Positions 22,610 through 34,860 of a stretch of DNA of 64,000 nt are shown here, in pieces. This DNA comes from Cristatella mucedo (Eukaryota > Bryozoa > Phylactolaemata > Cristatellidae). The translations under genes and the position numbers were made by a program. Location of the stretch: the NCBI GenBank assembly GCA_009760855.2, contig WPIO01000091.1, forward strand, positions 1,219,001 to 1,283,000, written 5' to 3'. The number at the start of each line of letters is the position of its first letter. Within the stretch, counting starts at the first letter, position 1. The notes beneath the pieces were generated by a model, which was given only the letters and a program-made list of their open reading frames with translations, did not search any database and had not been told where the DNA came from.

Positions 22610-23464
22610 GTAGTGTAGCCGCAGTGCCCGCGGGCTTCGCTCTAGCTGCATGCCGGTTCGTGGCCGGAGCACGTTGGCGCCTAGATACTCAGACGCAACT
22701 CGCTGGCCCTATCGGCGTACCGTGTTGACGCAATAAGCCTTAACTACTGTGCCTATCCTCGTATGCTATTTTCCTATGCGTACTTATAGCGCGTTACGTT
22801 TGCGCCTGTGCTGCCTGCGTACTTCGTCTTTCGTTCCCGACGCTTGAACGTACTTTGCGCTAATGTGCCAACAGAAATTTTCGGCACCTAACGTCCAGTT
22901 CTTGTTTGATTAGTTTCAATAATGCTTGAATAGTGTAGCTTGAATAGTTTCGGTAGCTGAGAAAAAAGCTAAAACACGGCACCGCGGGCTTTTGCTGCGG
23001 CTGCTGAACGGTTGCTAGAACGGTTTCCTTGAGGAACGGTTTCCTTGATCCACGAATGTCAACTGTTTTTCGGCGGTGGTATTTTTAGGTCGCGTAATGC
23101 GGCTTATAAAAATGGTGTTTGGCGTTGCGCCGTCAGTTGAACATGCATATTATTTCACTTTCGCTTTTAAGTTTGGCAGCTTGCGGTCGGACGCAAACTG
23201 TGTCGTGTCAAGCTTACCTGGTTCTACTTTTGATAATTGGGACACATTTTTCTTCTTTACATCTACTTAGTGGTTTGTTCTTACCTTTTCTTCGCGAATT
23301 GTATTGGCTTTGCAGAAGACCGTCAGTGTCCTTTTAAACTACTCTATTCACGTCTTGTGATTGTTGCCTTAAATTTATGGTACGGTTAGAGCCCAAGGAC
23401 ATCATGTTCTCACGGAGTTTAGTCAAGGCTCCCTGCTGCTGCTCTCATCAAAGACACTGGGATA

Positions 23465-24400
23465 ATGGTAATACGAATACTAATACATTTGTTTAGCGGA
23501 GAACTCAAATCTCTTTCTAGGCACTTTACATTTGCTGTACAGGAAGCATGATCGAATGGTTAGTGATAATATGCTCAATGACAACAAGCATAACATGGTT
23601 AGAGGTGATATGCACAGGGTCAGTGTGTGCAAATAGGGTTAGTGGCAGCATGCATAGTGTCAACACACATAAGCATGTAAAGGACGATTCACACGGACCC
23701 ACTAAATGTTGTGACAAATAAATGCGTTGTAGCTTCTTTTATTTAACTGTCAAGTCAGAGGATGTCATGACACCATTCAGAAATGAGTTTCAGGCTTTGG
23801 GAGCAAGCGAATTAAGGCATGGTCTTAATGGATTTGAGGTTTGTAGAAGGTGTAGGTGCACGATTAGAGTAAGACAAGCCTATTATTACGATGCTTTGCC
23901 TGTTGGGGGAGTAGATCTGATAGGTAGGCTGGAGCCAGAGAATAAAAGGGCCTAAAAGTGAGTGGCAGAACGCTGAGGTCGATTCGCTGCTTGATTGGGA
24001 ATTAGTGCAGGTCGGCAAGAAATGTGTGATGTGGCAACTGCAAAGCTCACGGCAGACAAGCCTAGCTGCAAGAGTTTGGCACCAACTGTAAGTGCCTGAT
24101 TACACAGGCCGGTAGACCAGCAAGCAGTGAGTTACAGAAGTTGGGACAGGAGGTCACAAATGCATAGACCAATGTAGATGTAGTATTCCTGCCAAAGCAA
24201 TTCCGAGTTTTAGCAATGTTATGTAGCTGAAAGTAGGCATACTTGACAGTGGAGCTAATGTGGTCGTCTGATAGATCACTTTGGAAGAGGACACCTAGAT
24301 TTCGTGCAGATTCAACAAGAGATATGCTGGCAGAGCCGATTTTGAGTGTTAAATTTCCAATTTCTGAATCACTTGGTTTGGAAACAAGTAAAGTGCAAAA
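23465..24400 (-). mobile_element. LINE A 3' fragment
   Basis: Minus strand: 3' hairpin region at 23490-23530, then decayed ORF2 C-terminus reading like 'FVTSCPNFCNSLLAGLPAC' near 24100. Truncated at the 5' side. Confidence 0.85.
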
Positions 24401-24407
24401 AGTAAAC

Positions 24408-24545
24408 GCTAGCTGATTCTGCAGCCTCATTTATGTAGCTGTAGAACCCTTCACGGCTGTCATCCTGCTAAAGGATTGTCTCATGCAGGACTCGACCCCT
24501 GAGCTAGGTTAGTAAAGTGTGAGCACCTTACCTCTGGGCTTAGAC
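24408..24545 (-). mobile_element. degenerate SINE1 copy
   Basis: Minus strand retains the AATCAGCTAGCG-like end, AGCCGTGAAGGGTTC-like body and a mutated tRNA-like head. Older than the other copies by eye. Confidence 0.65.
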
Positions 24546-24599
24546 CCAAGGCTAAGTAGAGGCCGGCCAGACAGGCCAATATCAAAGCGTCAAAAGTTC

Positions 24600-25200
24600 T
24601 AGTCAGGTTTTACATTTAAAATCACTCCACAGAGTCAGCACTGTTGCAAAGCTATAGCGACCTTTTAGGAATGCAGGTTTTGTTTATTGTTTTGAATCTT
24701 TTGGCAGCACAGTTTGATTATATTAATCACCAAGTCCTACTTGAGCACTCATTTCACTTGGGAGTCACTGGCACTGAACTGTCTCGCTTAGGTCTAATCT
24801 CTGTATTTGCCTTCAGAGCAATGATGTCAACAGGTACTAGTCATTCTAGTAGCCTCTAAAGTATGGGCTGCCATAGAGATCTGTGCTTGATTGAATGCTT
24901 TTCACAATTTATACTCTTCCGTTTTGCTAGCAGAGATTCCTAAGGACAATTTAGGCTTTCAGTTTTCTTTAGATGACACACAGCTGTACCTCTACTTTTG
25001 TCCCTGCCTGCCTTCCAGCACATCAAACTTTCTTAACTCTCGCAGCACGTATTGCGTATCACTTGGGCAACAGGCTTTCTCAAAATGGACGACGGTAAAC
25101 CAACTTCATAGCTTTGGGCAAACCCAGTGTTAAATCATTAGTGGAAAAACCTAGTCCTCAAAATAGGCTCGGCAAGCTTTCACTCAGTGGCAAACAATTC
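24600..25200 (+). mobile_element. degenerate LINE A reverse-transcriptase fragment
   Basis: Parallels 19750-20960 with many substitutions. The catalytic area is recognisable as 'LDDTQLYLYF' instead of 'ADDTQLYLCF'. Broken frames. Confidence 0.75.
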
Positions 25201-25237
25201 GTTCGGGTAGTAAGAGGGTTTTCTATGACTAGCTCTA

Positions 25238-26212
25238 CAGTCTACCCTCGTTTATTGCAGTTAATCGGTTCCAGACCCTACCGCGATAGGTGAATTTCTA
25301 TGAAGCATGATCCTTTATTTATAAATTGAATATTTTCGTAGTTATAGCATAGAAGACCTGTTTATGACCCTCTAAATACAGTTTTTAACATTATTAAAGC
25401 CCTCTGGACATGAAATAACACCCCTTTAGTCACCATTACTCTCGTATTACCAAATATATTAGATAAAATAAGACATTAGACGTTACAAACATAGCATTGT
25501 TATTATTGTACATTTATTTGCACACAATTCTTACACTCAAACAGCAAGCTGTGAAAATAATGCGTTTGGTCATGAAGTGATTAAGGTGAAGAGATGTACA
25601 GCACAGCAAAGAAGAGCAAGGTTACTGCTCCTCTGAAGGCCTGACTTCAGTAGGAGAGTTTCCACGCTCCATACACACAGTAGTTTTTAATTGTAATACA
25701 GGGGTGTATAATTGACTCAGACAAACGATCGCATGCTGTATCATTTTCACCATTTCTATCAACGTTTTAATGAATATACGTGTATTTATAAAAACGCGAT
25801 AGAGTGAAGCCTAATAATCATCTGAGGTACCTCTGAAATATGGGGTACCTCAGGGCTCCGTGCTAGGTCCGGTTCTTTTCACGGTTTATACTCTCCCTCT
25901 TGCTGATGTGAGGGCCAAGCACAATCTAGGCTTTCACTTCTATGCGGATGACACTCAGTTGTACCTTTGCTTTGATCCCTCCCAGCCTTCGAGCACCTCA
26001 AATTCTCTCAACTCACTTGCTGCATGTATTGATGACATCCGCACATGGATGGCGGGCAAATTTTCTAAAAATAAACGATGATAAAACTAACTTACTAGCT
26101 ATGGGCAAACCCAGTGTGATTCAGAAATTGGAAAGGCCGACGCTCAAAATTGGCTCTGCCAGCATATCTTCGTGCCTCGAAACTCGAAGCACGAAGTAGT
26201 GAGGGGCGTCTG
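25238..26212 (+). mobile_element. pogo/Tigger-like element with TA target duplication
   Basis: Begins CAGTCTACCCTCGTTTATTGC after TA (25236-25237) and ends CGAAGTAGTGAGGGGCGTCTG before TA (26213-26214). The terminal repeats are imperfect (CAGTCTACCCTC against CAGACGCCCCTC). The interior has CGCGATAGGTGAA and CGCGATAGAGTGAAGCC near the ends, typical of Tigger-style elements. No transposase frame, so it is non-autonomous. Its distal end is split by a 357-bp LINE patch. Confidence 0.82.
25813..26169 (+). repeat. exact 357-bp copy of LINE A segment 20623-20979
   Basis: Checked line by line: every base matches the upstream segment at an offset of 5190. It encodes the 'GVPQGSVLGP' and 'YADDTQLY' boxes but has neither LINE end nor tail. 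The first four bases (AATA) match the last bases of the nested LINE B next to the source, so the source is that locus. Confidence 0.95.
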
Positions 26213-26242
26213 TACTATATAGCCAGCTACACTAAACTGATG

Positions 26243-26245
<3 letters not shown>

Positions 26246-26286
<41 letters not shown>
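26246..26286. repeat. (CA)n microsatellite
   Basis: Pure CA dinucleotide run of about 20 units. Confidence 0.96.
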
Positions 26287-26288
<2 letters not shown>

Positions 26289-26340
26289 TTGCTCCTAGTA
26301 TGCATGATGTGATGTCGTTCCATCGAGATTCTATATAATA

Positions 26341-26500
26341 ATAGCATAATACAGTTGATTTGTTTTGCACTGTAAGAGAACAATTTCTAGTCAGGAGCTT
26401 TACGTGTGCTACGAGGCTTGAACCCACGTCACCGGTCAGGCAATTACCTTGATCTTGGTAGAGGTGAGCACCTTAACCACTTGAGCTAAACCAACTGTAT
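26341..26500 (-). mobile_element. SINE2 copy (degenerate)
   Basis: Minus strand: tRNA-like head with GTGGGTTCAAGCC, then a LINE A-like tail with mutated hairpin arms. Confidence 0.7.
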
Positions 26501-27179
26501 GACCTCCCCTGTCTGGCCAGGCATAAAGACGCGAGCTTTTGCATAGTCTCTTCTGCTGTAGCACATTACACGGAACTTGAGTTATGCTGAAAAGGTCGTT
26601 TACTGAAATAGGCCGAAAAATACTTTTCTCGGGTATTATTGTTGGCAGAGCAAGCTGGATTTTAAAGCTCAAATGCTTTCTCTGGGGGCTGTTACACTTG
26701 GCAGCAAGAAAACGACTTTAAGCACAGACTTAGTGCCAGTGACATACTTTTTGACGAATCCTTGTTCGATGCTCATGCAGTGGCTCAGCCGGCTGCCTAG
26801 TTTGAACCCCATAGAATGACTATGAAGTGATTTCGAAATGTGGCTGAGGTTGTTCTGCCTGTATCAGTCAGTAGCCAGCCTTTTCAGTAAAACCAGGCCC
26901 AGTGTAATGTTCTACAGCAGAAGAGACAATGCAGAAGCTTGTGGCCTTTATGCCTGGCCATACAAGGAAGGCCATATAAAGAATCGTGGTTTACCGACGA
27001 AAGCACACATACAAACAGCATGTGTCTGTTTTTGGGCTGTCAATTAATAATTTCACGTGTGCTTTGCATAATATTAGTATGCTTGGCATCGTAGGAAACC
27101 CTATTTTTGCCCAAACGAATTGACAGTCATATCAGCAGCCATACTTCAAGGATTTTGTGCCCCTGAGTGTATCCTGTTT

Positions 27180-28240
27180 TGTGTGTGCAAAATCTGGATG
27201 TCATGTTCTAAAGTGACCTATGTCTAGACTAGACGACCGCATCATCTCCACAGGCAAGATTTCCTAATTTTAGCCATTTAACACTGCCAAAATGTAGGCC
27301 TTCATAGACAAGTGATCCCCGATTCAAGTTGGTCTATTCACTTGTGACATAACATCTCGACTTACCGTAACTTGGTACTTGCAGGCCTTCTGGCCTATGT
27401 AATAAGGTTCTTACAGTTGGTGCAAAACTCTGCAGCTAGGTTTTACATACGTTGGAAAAGAAATGGCAATTGATTTGGGATAGTAAAATGTGCAATCACA
27501 GCATGATGAGCTCGTAAGCATGTGCTGTAATGAGCTTACGGGAGTTTGATTCAGCTTTTAATGTGATGTCAAAGGGTGTTGTGAGGTCATTTCTTTTGCT
27601 CAGTATAATGTATCTCCATTTGCAACTGCACAAAGCCAGAATATTTTAGTGAGTGTGACGCCCAAGAGTTTTTATAGCCCAATTTAAGCTGAAGCAGTTT
27701 CTTACAGGGTTGGGAGTTCCAGGCTCTGGGTGCTTATGAGCTTAAGCACGACCTAAGGAATTGAGGTTGTTAGAGAACAGCTATATGGTACAATTCAGAA
27801 TGTGGTGGAAGCTGAATAGTGTTTCAGATAAGTAAGTAGGTGTCAGAGAATGGAGTGACCTAAAAGTGAGGGATATGGTTATGAAGTCGATGTGCTGATT
27901 TAGAAGAAGAGCCGGTGCTTAGCAAAGAGAGGTGTTGGTGTTGCTGGAAGTCTGGAATAAATAACCCTATAAAGCAGGTAGGGTGGCCTGCAATAGATGC
28001 TTGCAGAAGTCGAGATATGATGTTGTCACACATCGTGGACTAGCTTTGTTGCGGTACCCTTATCTAAACATATGCCAAATTTCCCTAATACTATGTAGCT
28101 GAATGGAGACGTAGACTTAATGGCAGAGCTGATGTGGTCATTTGGTATAAGTTCGTTTTGGAAAGAGCATCCCGATTCCAGGAACAAATTCAAAGGTCAC
28201 AGGTGAGATGCTGGCCAGGCTCGTTTTTATGATTTGGCTC
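27180..28240. mobile_element. degenerate LINE A fragments in both directions
   Basis: 27180-27480 shows plus-strand similarity to the ORF2 area (CACTTGTGACATAACATCTCGAC, TGCAAAACTCTGCAGCTAG). 27690-28240 shows minus-strand similarity (GGAGTTCCAGGCTCTGGG onward). Both are strongly decayed. Confidence 0.6.
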
Positions 28241-29039
28241 GTCAGTTTTTCTCGAATGTACTTGTCAGGCTTCTTTCGCACTCAGCCATTAGTTTTGCTG
28301 TAATTAACCTCGTTCAAAGACCCGTAGGCAATTTATTGCAATAAGTGGAGCTGGTACTTCGGGTGCCTAAAGAGTAAGCCACAATGAATAACCTGATGGT
28401 TTTTAAGTGAGCTTCTGTTGGGGTTGCTTGTGTCGAGGTTTTACTTGGATTGTTGGTCCATTAAGTTTCGTCTGTGGCATGCTGTACTGCCCGGCACCAC
28501 CCTAAGTCCAGTAGCCTTGGCAAAAATATGCTTTGATCAATTATTGAGCTGTTACATGACGTTAAGTTGTGATGTGATATGTATCTCAGCCAGCTTGAGG
28601 AGTTGCACTACCCGTGCCGTATCCTTTAATGGATGTTGTCATTAGTGACATGACAATGCCAATTTTCAATGCTCTTGTGTGCTGAACCATCTGTTAGCAG
28701 GGTATTTCTATTTTGGTCCTGACCAGCTGCGTATTTGCTTGCTCCTCCCAGGTGCTTTACTGTTTTTCATGTAGTATTTTAGTTTGTGCAATTAACTGTG
28801 AAAGACTTATGCTAAGCACGCCTGCTCATAATAGCAGCATAATTAATGTTGTGTCCACTGTTGTCGTTCTTGCTCGATACTGGACCAATTGCTTCGGCTG
28901 CATGACTCATAATCCCTTCAGCGGTTGATTGGCTGCCTCAATTAAGAGTCATTTTCGTGTGACTAGAGGGAAATTTGTTAAAAAGTTAAAATTAAAATTA
29001 CTGTCCGTATGGACTGTAGGCCTATGTATTCGAGCACCC

Positions 29040-29473
29040 CCCCCCCCCCCAGATCGTTCAACGCCTGGTGCAGCCGTTCGACCACTCCTTGTGTGTGGGC
29101 AAGAACTTGTGCTTCTTTGCTGTGCAGTACATCTCTTCATCTTCATTGCTTCATCATCGAACAAGTTTACTATTTTCACAGGTTAGTGGTTTTGTGTAAG
29201 AATGTGTATGTAATTAAATGTACAATAATAATATGGTATTTGTGACGTCTAATATGTCCTAATGGGTAATACGAGTGTAATGGTGACGAAAGGATTGTCC
29301 AAATTATGTCCAAAGGACTTTAATAATGTTAGAAACCCTATCTAGAGGGCCGTGAACAGGTTTTTCTATGCTATAACTATGAAAATATTCGATTTATGAA
29401 TAAAGAATAGGAAATTTACTTATCCGGGTAGAGTCTGAAACTGATTAACCCCTATAAACGAGAGATGATTGTG
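29040..29473 (-). mobile_element. second pogo/Tigger-like copy, inverted
   Basis: The reverse complement aligns with 25240-25640 in order: TCGTTTATAGGGGTTAATC, CGAATATTTTCATAGTTATAG, ATTATTAAAGTCCTTTGGAC, GAAGAGATGTACTGCACAGC. The distal end is missing or unrecognised beyond the C-run at about 29040. Confidence 0.8.
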
Positions 29474-29476
29474 TAT

Positions 29477-29616
29477 AGTTCATTTGTATAGAACTTAATC
29501 TCTATTCAGGCGCTTCACATACGCTACGGGGCTCGAGCCCACGACCTCAGTAATCAACTGCATTCACCTCGACATTGGTTGTGGCGAGAGCCTTAACCAC
29601 TGGACCAAACCAGTGT
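29477..29616 (-). mobile_element. SINE2 copy
   Basis: Minus strand: head with GGTCGTGGGCTCGAGCCCC, tail GAAGCGCCTGAATAGAGATT, very close to the 14661 copy. Directly abuts the pogo-like element. Confidence 0.8.
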
Positions 29617-29689
29617 GACATACCTGAAGTAAAACGCAAGCAACATAGCTAGGAATCACGCGTGTATTGATCTGTTGATCATAAGTAAC

Positions 29690-29955
29690 TTGTATCCCAT
29701 CTTGGTAAACCTTGGTACACAGAGGTACATCTTTGCAACTTGTTGAGGTACATGCTTATATCTTCATAGATCCTTAGTGTAGCTTTGTGCCGTGTACATT
29801 TTGGTATTCTGCCAATACTCCACGGATCGATGCAAAATTGTAAATGTGGGTTCAGCTCTGCATGTGCATCAGTGCAAGTTTGGATTTTTGTTGGATAGGT
29901 ATTGATCTACTTGACTTCAAACATCCTCCAATTGATATTCTGCATCCATGCTTCA
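29690..29955 (+). repeat. repeat Y copy
   Basis: Shares GAGGTACAT, GTGTAGCTTTG, CGTGTACATTTTGGTATTC, TGCCAATACT and ACATCCT blocks, in order, with 38635-38890 and 50815-51065. All three lie on the same strand in SIRT1 introns. Class unknown. Confidence 0.6.
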
Positions 29956-30861
29956 TCATTACGTGTTGAAATTATTTATATTTTTTAGGTCGGTCTAGAG
30001 ATAAGCAACGTGTCCAGCATCTTTTGTGGGGTTTGACAAGTTTTTGAAGTGCGTTGTGTAGAATCGTTAAATTTTCTAGATGGCCATGTTTGGACTTTAG
30101 CCCGGACTGTGAGCCTGACTTTTCAAGAGCGTCAGATCGTCGTTGCAGCCGTCGTTACATCAAAAGATAGTCAACATTCGCACGATGGCAAGACTATCAT
30201 TCTATCGGTTCTCGAGATAGGAATCTGGGCGGGGGGGGGGTAAATTTTATGTTTTAGGGAAATAGGTCCCCAAACCCTTACAGTATCCCTCACTTTACCT
30301 ATCGTGGTCAAGGTCTGGCGTCTGCAACCATCCCTTCATGTGAGAATGGTAGCCTCCTGCATTCAAAGAAACCATCTCATTTGTGTTGCCTTACTAATTA
30401 CTGTGACTATGTCTTGTGTTGGACCTGTGACCAAATGCAACCATCGTTCACCATTGCCAGCTGAAGTCACAATCAAGCATAGTTGCTCTCTCGGCAGTGA
30501 ACGAGTCGGCCCCAGCTTCAATCAATTTGTGTTCTGGTCTGTGTCGACTTGGCATCAATAAAAATACTTGCCAACTGAAATATTTCTTGTGAGACTGGCA
30601 GGCAAGGTGTCAACGGAATGCTTCACTTTTGGAAGCTTGAATCTGGTCGAGTATCAATTTTATGAAATGCAAAGCAAAAAGCCATTATTTGTCTTTTGCT
30701 CGAGGCACGGTGCTGGCCGTAAGTACAATTTATTCTTCAGATGCCATTCTGCTATTATTACTTCTGATGGGTAGTGGCAGCTGCAATGCAGGACAATTTT
30801 GCTCAGTACCAGGGTAGATGTGTATGCTTTCAATTAACTAATCCAAGTCTCCCTGTTATGT

Positions 30862-31033
30862 AGCCGTGATGGCACACTAGGTAAGGTGGTTGCTTTCACG
30901 ACCTCGGTCCCGAGGTCGTGGGTTCGATTCCTTCGGTGGGCGATCCTTAATCGCCACTGCAAGCGGTGGTGGTAGCCGTAAAGGCTCTTTTGTCGCTATA
31001 CAAAAAGAGGCAGTTTAATCAGCTAGGATTTTT
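30862..31033 (+). mobile_element. SINE1 copy (tRNA-derived)
   Basis: Full plus-strand copy: AGCCGTGATGGCACACTAGG head, GGGTTCGATTCC B-box, body, AATCAGCTAGGATTTTTT end. It lies about 260 bases upstream of SIRT1 exon 2. Confidence 0.93.
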
Positions 31034-31295
31034 TATATACTATTAAGCAGCTTAAATAGTATTTGTAATTTTCGAAAACCCTATCATTTCCATGACCGAG
31101 CTTCGTTCGATTTGACGGTCGCCGAGTGTCAGTCTGCAAGAGAGCAACCACAATTTTGGCCGTTGAAACATCTGATATCCGGGTGAACGTGTTAGTGGTT
31201 GAAGTATGCATGCTAACTTCAGTCTTTAGTGTGGCACCCTTATTTGTTGTATAGTGGTAGTTTACCTTCTGACTTGGATCCCTGTTTCATGGCAG

Positions 31296-31547
31296 GTGCT
31301 AAATTGGATAGGCCGGTCGGTGGAACATCTTCAGTAGTCAACAGCCCGGCAACCAAAAGTGACCATATTCCTGACTGTCCAGGAAATAAGGAATCTCAGA
31401 ATTCAAATCCATCCTATCAAGCTAGTTCCAGTCCTGTGGATGGGCTAAGCAGTGGCGATGATGAGAGCAGCTTACTTGGTCGAAGTCCCAGCGACTCCGG
31501 TGATGACGAGGGGGCTGCAAATGAAAGCAAATGGGCACCAGCTGCAG
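31296..31547 (+). CDS. SIRT1: SIRT1 exon 2 (acidic Ser-rich linker)
   Basis: Completes codon 51 and encodes residues to 134 plus one base. The segment is Ser/Asp-rich ('SSGDDESSLLGRSPSDSGDD') and ends in 'ESKWAPAA', positioned like the human acidic stretch followed by 'SSDWTPRP' just before the catalytic domain. The acceptor is CTGTTTCATGGCAG at 31295, phase 1. The donor is GCTGCAG/GTGAGG, phase 1, joining exactly to the exon at 37647. An in-frame ATG at 31289 lies just before the acceptor and could be an alternative start if exon 1 is not used. I prefer the spliced form because it agrees in phase and supplies an NLS. Confidence 0.8.
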
Positions 31548-31707
31548 GTGAGGCTACCTAGTCACTTATTAGTGCATACTTGACGTTTGCACTGCTGCTG
31601 ATACACTTGTAGCATGTTAACCAATGTGCTTTACAAATATCAAACTCGTGCCCCCATCTGCTAGATTATGTAGCCCAACTTCTAAAAGGATGTCCTCGTG
31701 AAAGAGG

Positions 31708-31846
31708 TAGAAAGCAGCAGAAGAGCCTTTGTTTGGGGCTTTTACCCAGCCTGTGGTTGGCAATAAAGAATAGCCTTCGGTAAGACTTAAACCCAGGTCC
31801 TGGATCATAAAAGGCATGCACATTGCTGCTGGCTAATAGTGCTACA
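31708..31846 (-). mobile_element. possible divergent SINE copy
   Basis: The minus strand has a body like the decayed SINE1 at 44980 (TTGGCAATAAAGAATAGCC on +) and a tRNA-like head with GGTTTAAGTC. Weak. Confidence 0.4.
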
Positions 31847-32669
31847 ACACCTCCAAGTGCTAGAGAAATAAACAGGTATGCTTTCTTGTTCCTGTGTGGT
31901 GAATGTAGATCTATGACCTCATAAGCCCCTGACTAAATTTGCATGTATATGTTGAGTGTGCACTGGGTTAGGTGGTTTATCGGGATTATGTATCACTCGT
32001 CCCTGATGCCTTCCGGTCAGTAGAATAAGCAAGTACTCCCACTGCATCCACCGACACCTCCCTTGTGCCTTCAGCCTCAGGCCCAATAGAATAGTGAACC
32101 TAAGAACCGGCTTCGTAAGTTGCCAAGTGTAGCCCAGCAAATCATCGAGGCGCTGTTGCTCGATGATGTAAAATTAAGTGACAGTCTGAGGTGTGTAGTG
32201 TAAAAGCTCCACAGTGCATAGAGAAAATCTGCTCAGTCTATGTGAGGGGTTGCAAAATATTGAAATTTATCATCTTAAGAAGCTCTGCAGGCACTTAAAA
32301 GTGTATAGCCTTGTAGAGATCTTTGTTTACTGCCACTGGGCATACCTACATCTGACTTGTTTTGGATGGGGGGTAGATATTTTAAATTATGTGCAATCGA
32401 TTCTCTTGTATTTAAGGTCTCAGTTGGATGATTTTCTATGCATTTAGAAAGATTGTGTTTGCAGAGATGTAGTCGTATGGCCTAGCTCGATCTGGGCACA
32501 GACATTTGACCGGTACATTGAGCCTAGTTTTAGTACTCTGTTATGGCACCCAGTTGGAAAAGCTTGCCCCCCTTATAAAACAGGAGATTTATAAGAGCAC
32601 GAACCCTATCATTTTTTTTTAGGAAACTTTAATAAGTTATTCGTGTACATTATATGTTCATAATGTATC

Positions 32670-32760
32670 TGTCTATAACTCAAAGCCACAGAAACTAAGT
32701 GGGTGTCACGCTGGGGAGTTTTCTATAGCACACATGGAAGTAGCAGCTCAGGTGTAAAAG
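32670..32760 (-). mobile_element. LINE B 3' tail fragment
   Basis: Contains GTGGGTGTCACGCTGGGGAG and TTTTCTATAGCACAC, the reverse of the LINE B terminal block, with decay on both sides. Confidence 0.55.
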
Positions 32761-33483
32761 CACTAACTAGGAAGAAAGTCAGTAGCAGAAAGGATGAAAG
32801 TTGATAGTAGATAGAACACGGGGTAAATTACAGAAGTTATATGAGTGTCACAAATGCAGGGACTAACTTGACTATCGTACTCTTGTCTTCCGAATTTCTA
32901 CAATGGTGCATTTCTTTCTATTGTATACCTGAGGCAGCAGCCTCTAAATCCCTTTGTTCAGCACTAAGGGCTCTGTAGTCTTGGTAGAGCATAATCATAG
33001 TTACCCAGAAGTTGTGCATTGGTCCTGCTTTGAGTTGGAGTTCTTTTTCGATACTCTGTCCCGAGGTACAGGGCCTCTCGTCACTTTGTTTGAAATTAAT
33101 TCCCCACGACTAAGAGTAGAATTGCTAAATTTCAACATTGCTGCCTGTGTGAATGCCTCTGCAGTGAGTTAGTTACCTCCTCGTGCCGAATGGAGCTGGT
33201 ACTTGTTTTAATTATCAGAGAAAAACGAGTTTTGGGCAGCGTCTGCGTTGCTATGTCGTAAGATCAGACTAAGACTTACTCTCTTTGGTAATTATCATTG
33301 ATTTGTAAAAATGGCCTCAACTGATTGCTGGATTTATATCGTGCTGCCACAGATGTGCTTGTACTGATTGTCGGAGCTCTCGAAAAAGGAAAGACGTGAG
33401 CCATTGTTTCCCTCTTCTACAGTAAAACCCAATATCTGACACCTAAGTGACATTGCAAGATCTTTCGAGAAATTCTTCATACT

Positions 33484-34860
33484 ATAATAATAATTTGTAT
33501 CGTGCCGTCAGAGAACTTATCACTTTCTAGGCACTTTGCATATGCTGTAAAGGAAGCTTGATCGAATGGTTAGTGGTAGCATGCTCAATATCAACAAGCA
33601 TAACATGGTTAGAGCGAACAAACACAGGGTCAGCATGCAAACATGGTTAGTGGCAGCATGCATAAAAACGCGAAGAACGAAAGATTCACGCGGAGCTACT
33701 AAATGTTGTGACAAATAGATTGTTTTTAGCTTCTTTTTAAATGTCAAGTCAGGGTATGTCCCGACGCCAGTCGGAAATGAGTTCCAGGCTTTGGGTATAC
33801 GAACTAAAGGCACGATCTCCAAAGGATTTGAGTGTTTGTACGAGATGTAGGTAAACGATTCTATTCACGCACAAAAACATGCAATACTATGCTTAGCCTG
33901 TCGGGTGAGTAGATCGGATAGGTAGGCCGGAGCCAAAGAATGAAGGGACCTAAAAGTGAGTGACAGAACTTGAAGTCGATTTGCTGCTTGACTGGGAGCA
34001 GTGCAGGTCGGCGAGAAGTGGTGTGATGTGGCAGCTGCTCCGCGCACGTCAGACAAGCCTAGCTGCAGAGTTTTGGAACTAAGTGCCTGATTGCACAGGC
34101 CAATAGACCAGCAAGCAGTGAGTTACAGAAGTCGAAACTTGATGTCACAAATGCATGGGTCCATTTAGACCTAGTATCCTTGTCTAAGCAAGCCCGAACT
34201 TTAGCAATGAAGATTGCAGTTAGCTGACACTAGGCAGGCTTAACTGTGGTGTTGAACTGATATGGTCGTCTAATGAAAGGTTACTTTTGATCAGGACACA
34301 GATTTCGAGCAGATTCAAAAGGAAATCCTGGCAGATTTTGAGCATTAGGTTTTCCCCATTCCTGAACTGCACTTAGATGTCCTATAACTACTAACTTGGT
34401 TTTATTGTTGTTCGAAAGTCTGCTGCCATCCATGTGTGGATGTCATTAATACATGCAGCGAAGGAGTTAAGAGAATTCAATGAGGAGGGCTGGGAGGGAT
34501 CAAAGCAAACGTACGATTGGGTGTCATCTGCATAGACGTGAAAGCCTAGATTGTGCCTGACAATCACATCTGCAAGAGGGAGAGTGGAAACCATGAAAAG
34601 AACCGAACCCTGAGGTGCACAGAGCCCTGAGGTACACCGTACTTCAGCGATTCCTCGGATGATCTCTGTCCGTTCACATCAATGCACTGGAGTGTCCCAC
34701 AGAGATACGTAGCCATTGTAGCACAGTGTTAGTGATGTATAGGCGAGATGAGAGACACTCGAGAAGGACTTGGTGACTTATAGTATCCAAAGCTGCCGAA
34801 TGACTGAGCAAAAGAAGCAGAGAAGTAATACTTCTGTGCCTAGGTAGGCTATACGACACT
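33484..34860 (-). mobile_element. LINE A copy, 3' portion
   Basis: Minus strand from the tail (ATAATAATAATTTG, hairpin) through the ORF2 C-terminus to palm sequence with 'YADDTQSYVCFDPSQPS' near 34500 and 'LLSHSAALDTISHQVLL' near 34790. Several frameshifts; inactive. Confidence 0.85.

Larger units (their letters stand above)
22610..31295 (+). other. SIRT1 intron 1
   Basis: 8.7 kb of intron, listed separately for its transposons: LINE A, SINE1, SINE2, two pogo-like elements, a LINE patch and repeat Y. The parts at 22740-23460, 26500-27180, 28240-29040 and 29960-30860 show no recognisable feature apart from a C10 run at about 29038-29050 and a G run near 30231. Confidence 0.65.

Noticed and set aside
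22610..22728. Extension of the SIRT1 first exon to a stop at 22728
   Set aside because: The donor at 22610 agrees in phase with the next exon, and the extension has no sirtuin similarity.
30862..30940. Functional tRNA genes in tRNA-like heads
   Set aside because: The heads recur with the same downstream body about ten times and have mismatched arms, so they are SINEs.
31229..31295. SIRT1 translation start at 31229 or 31289
   Set aside because: The first is not an ATG. The second gives a protein without the NLS, while the exon at 22459 has a strong start, a promoter and matching phase. Kept only as an alternative.
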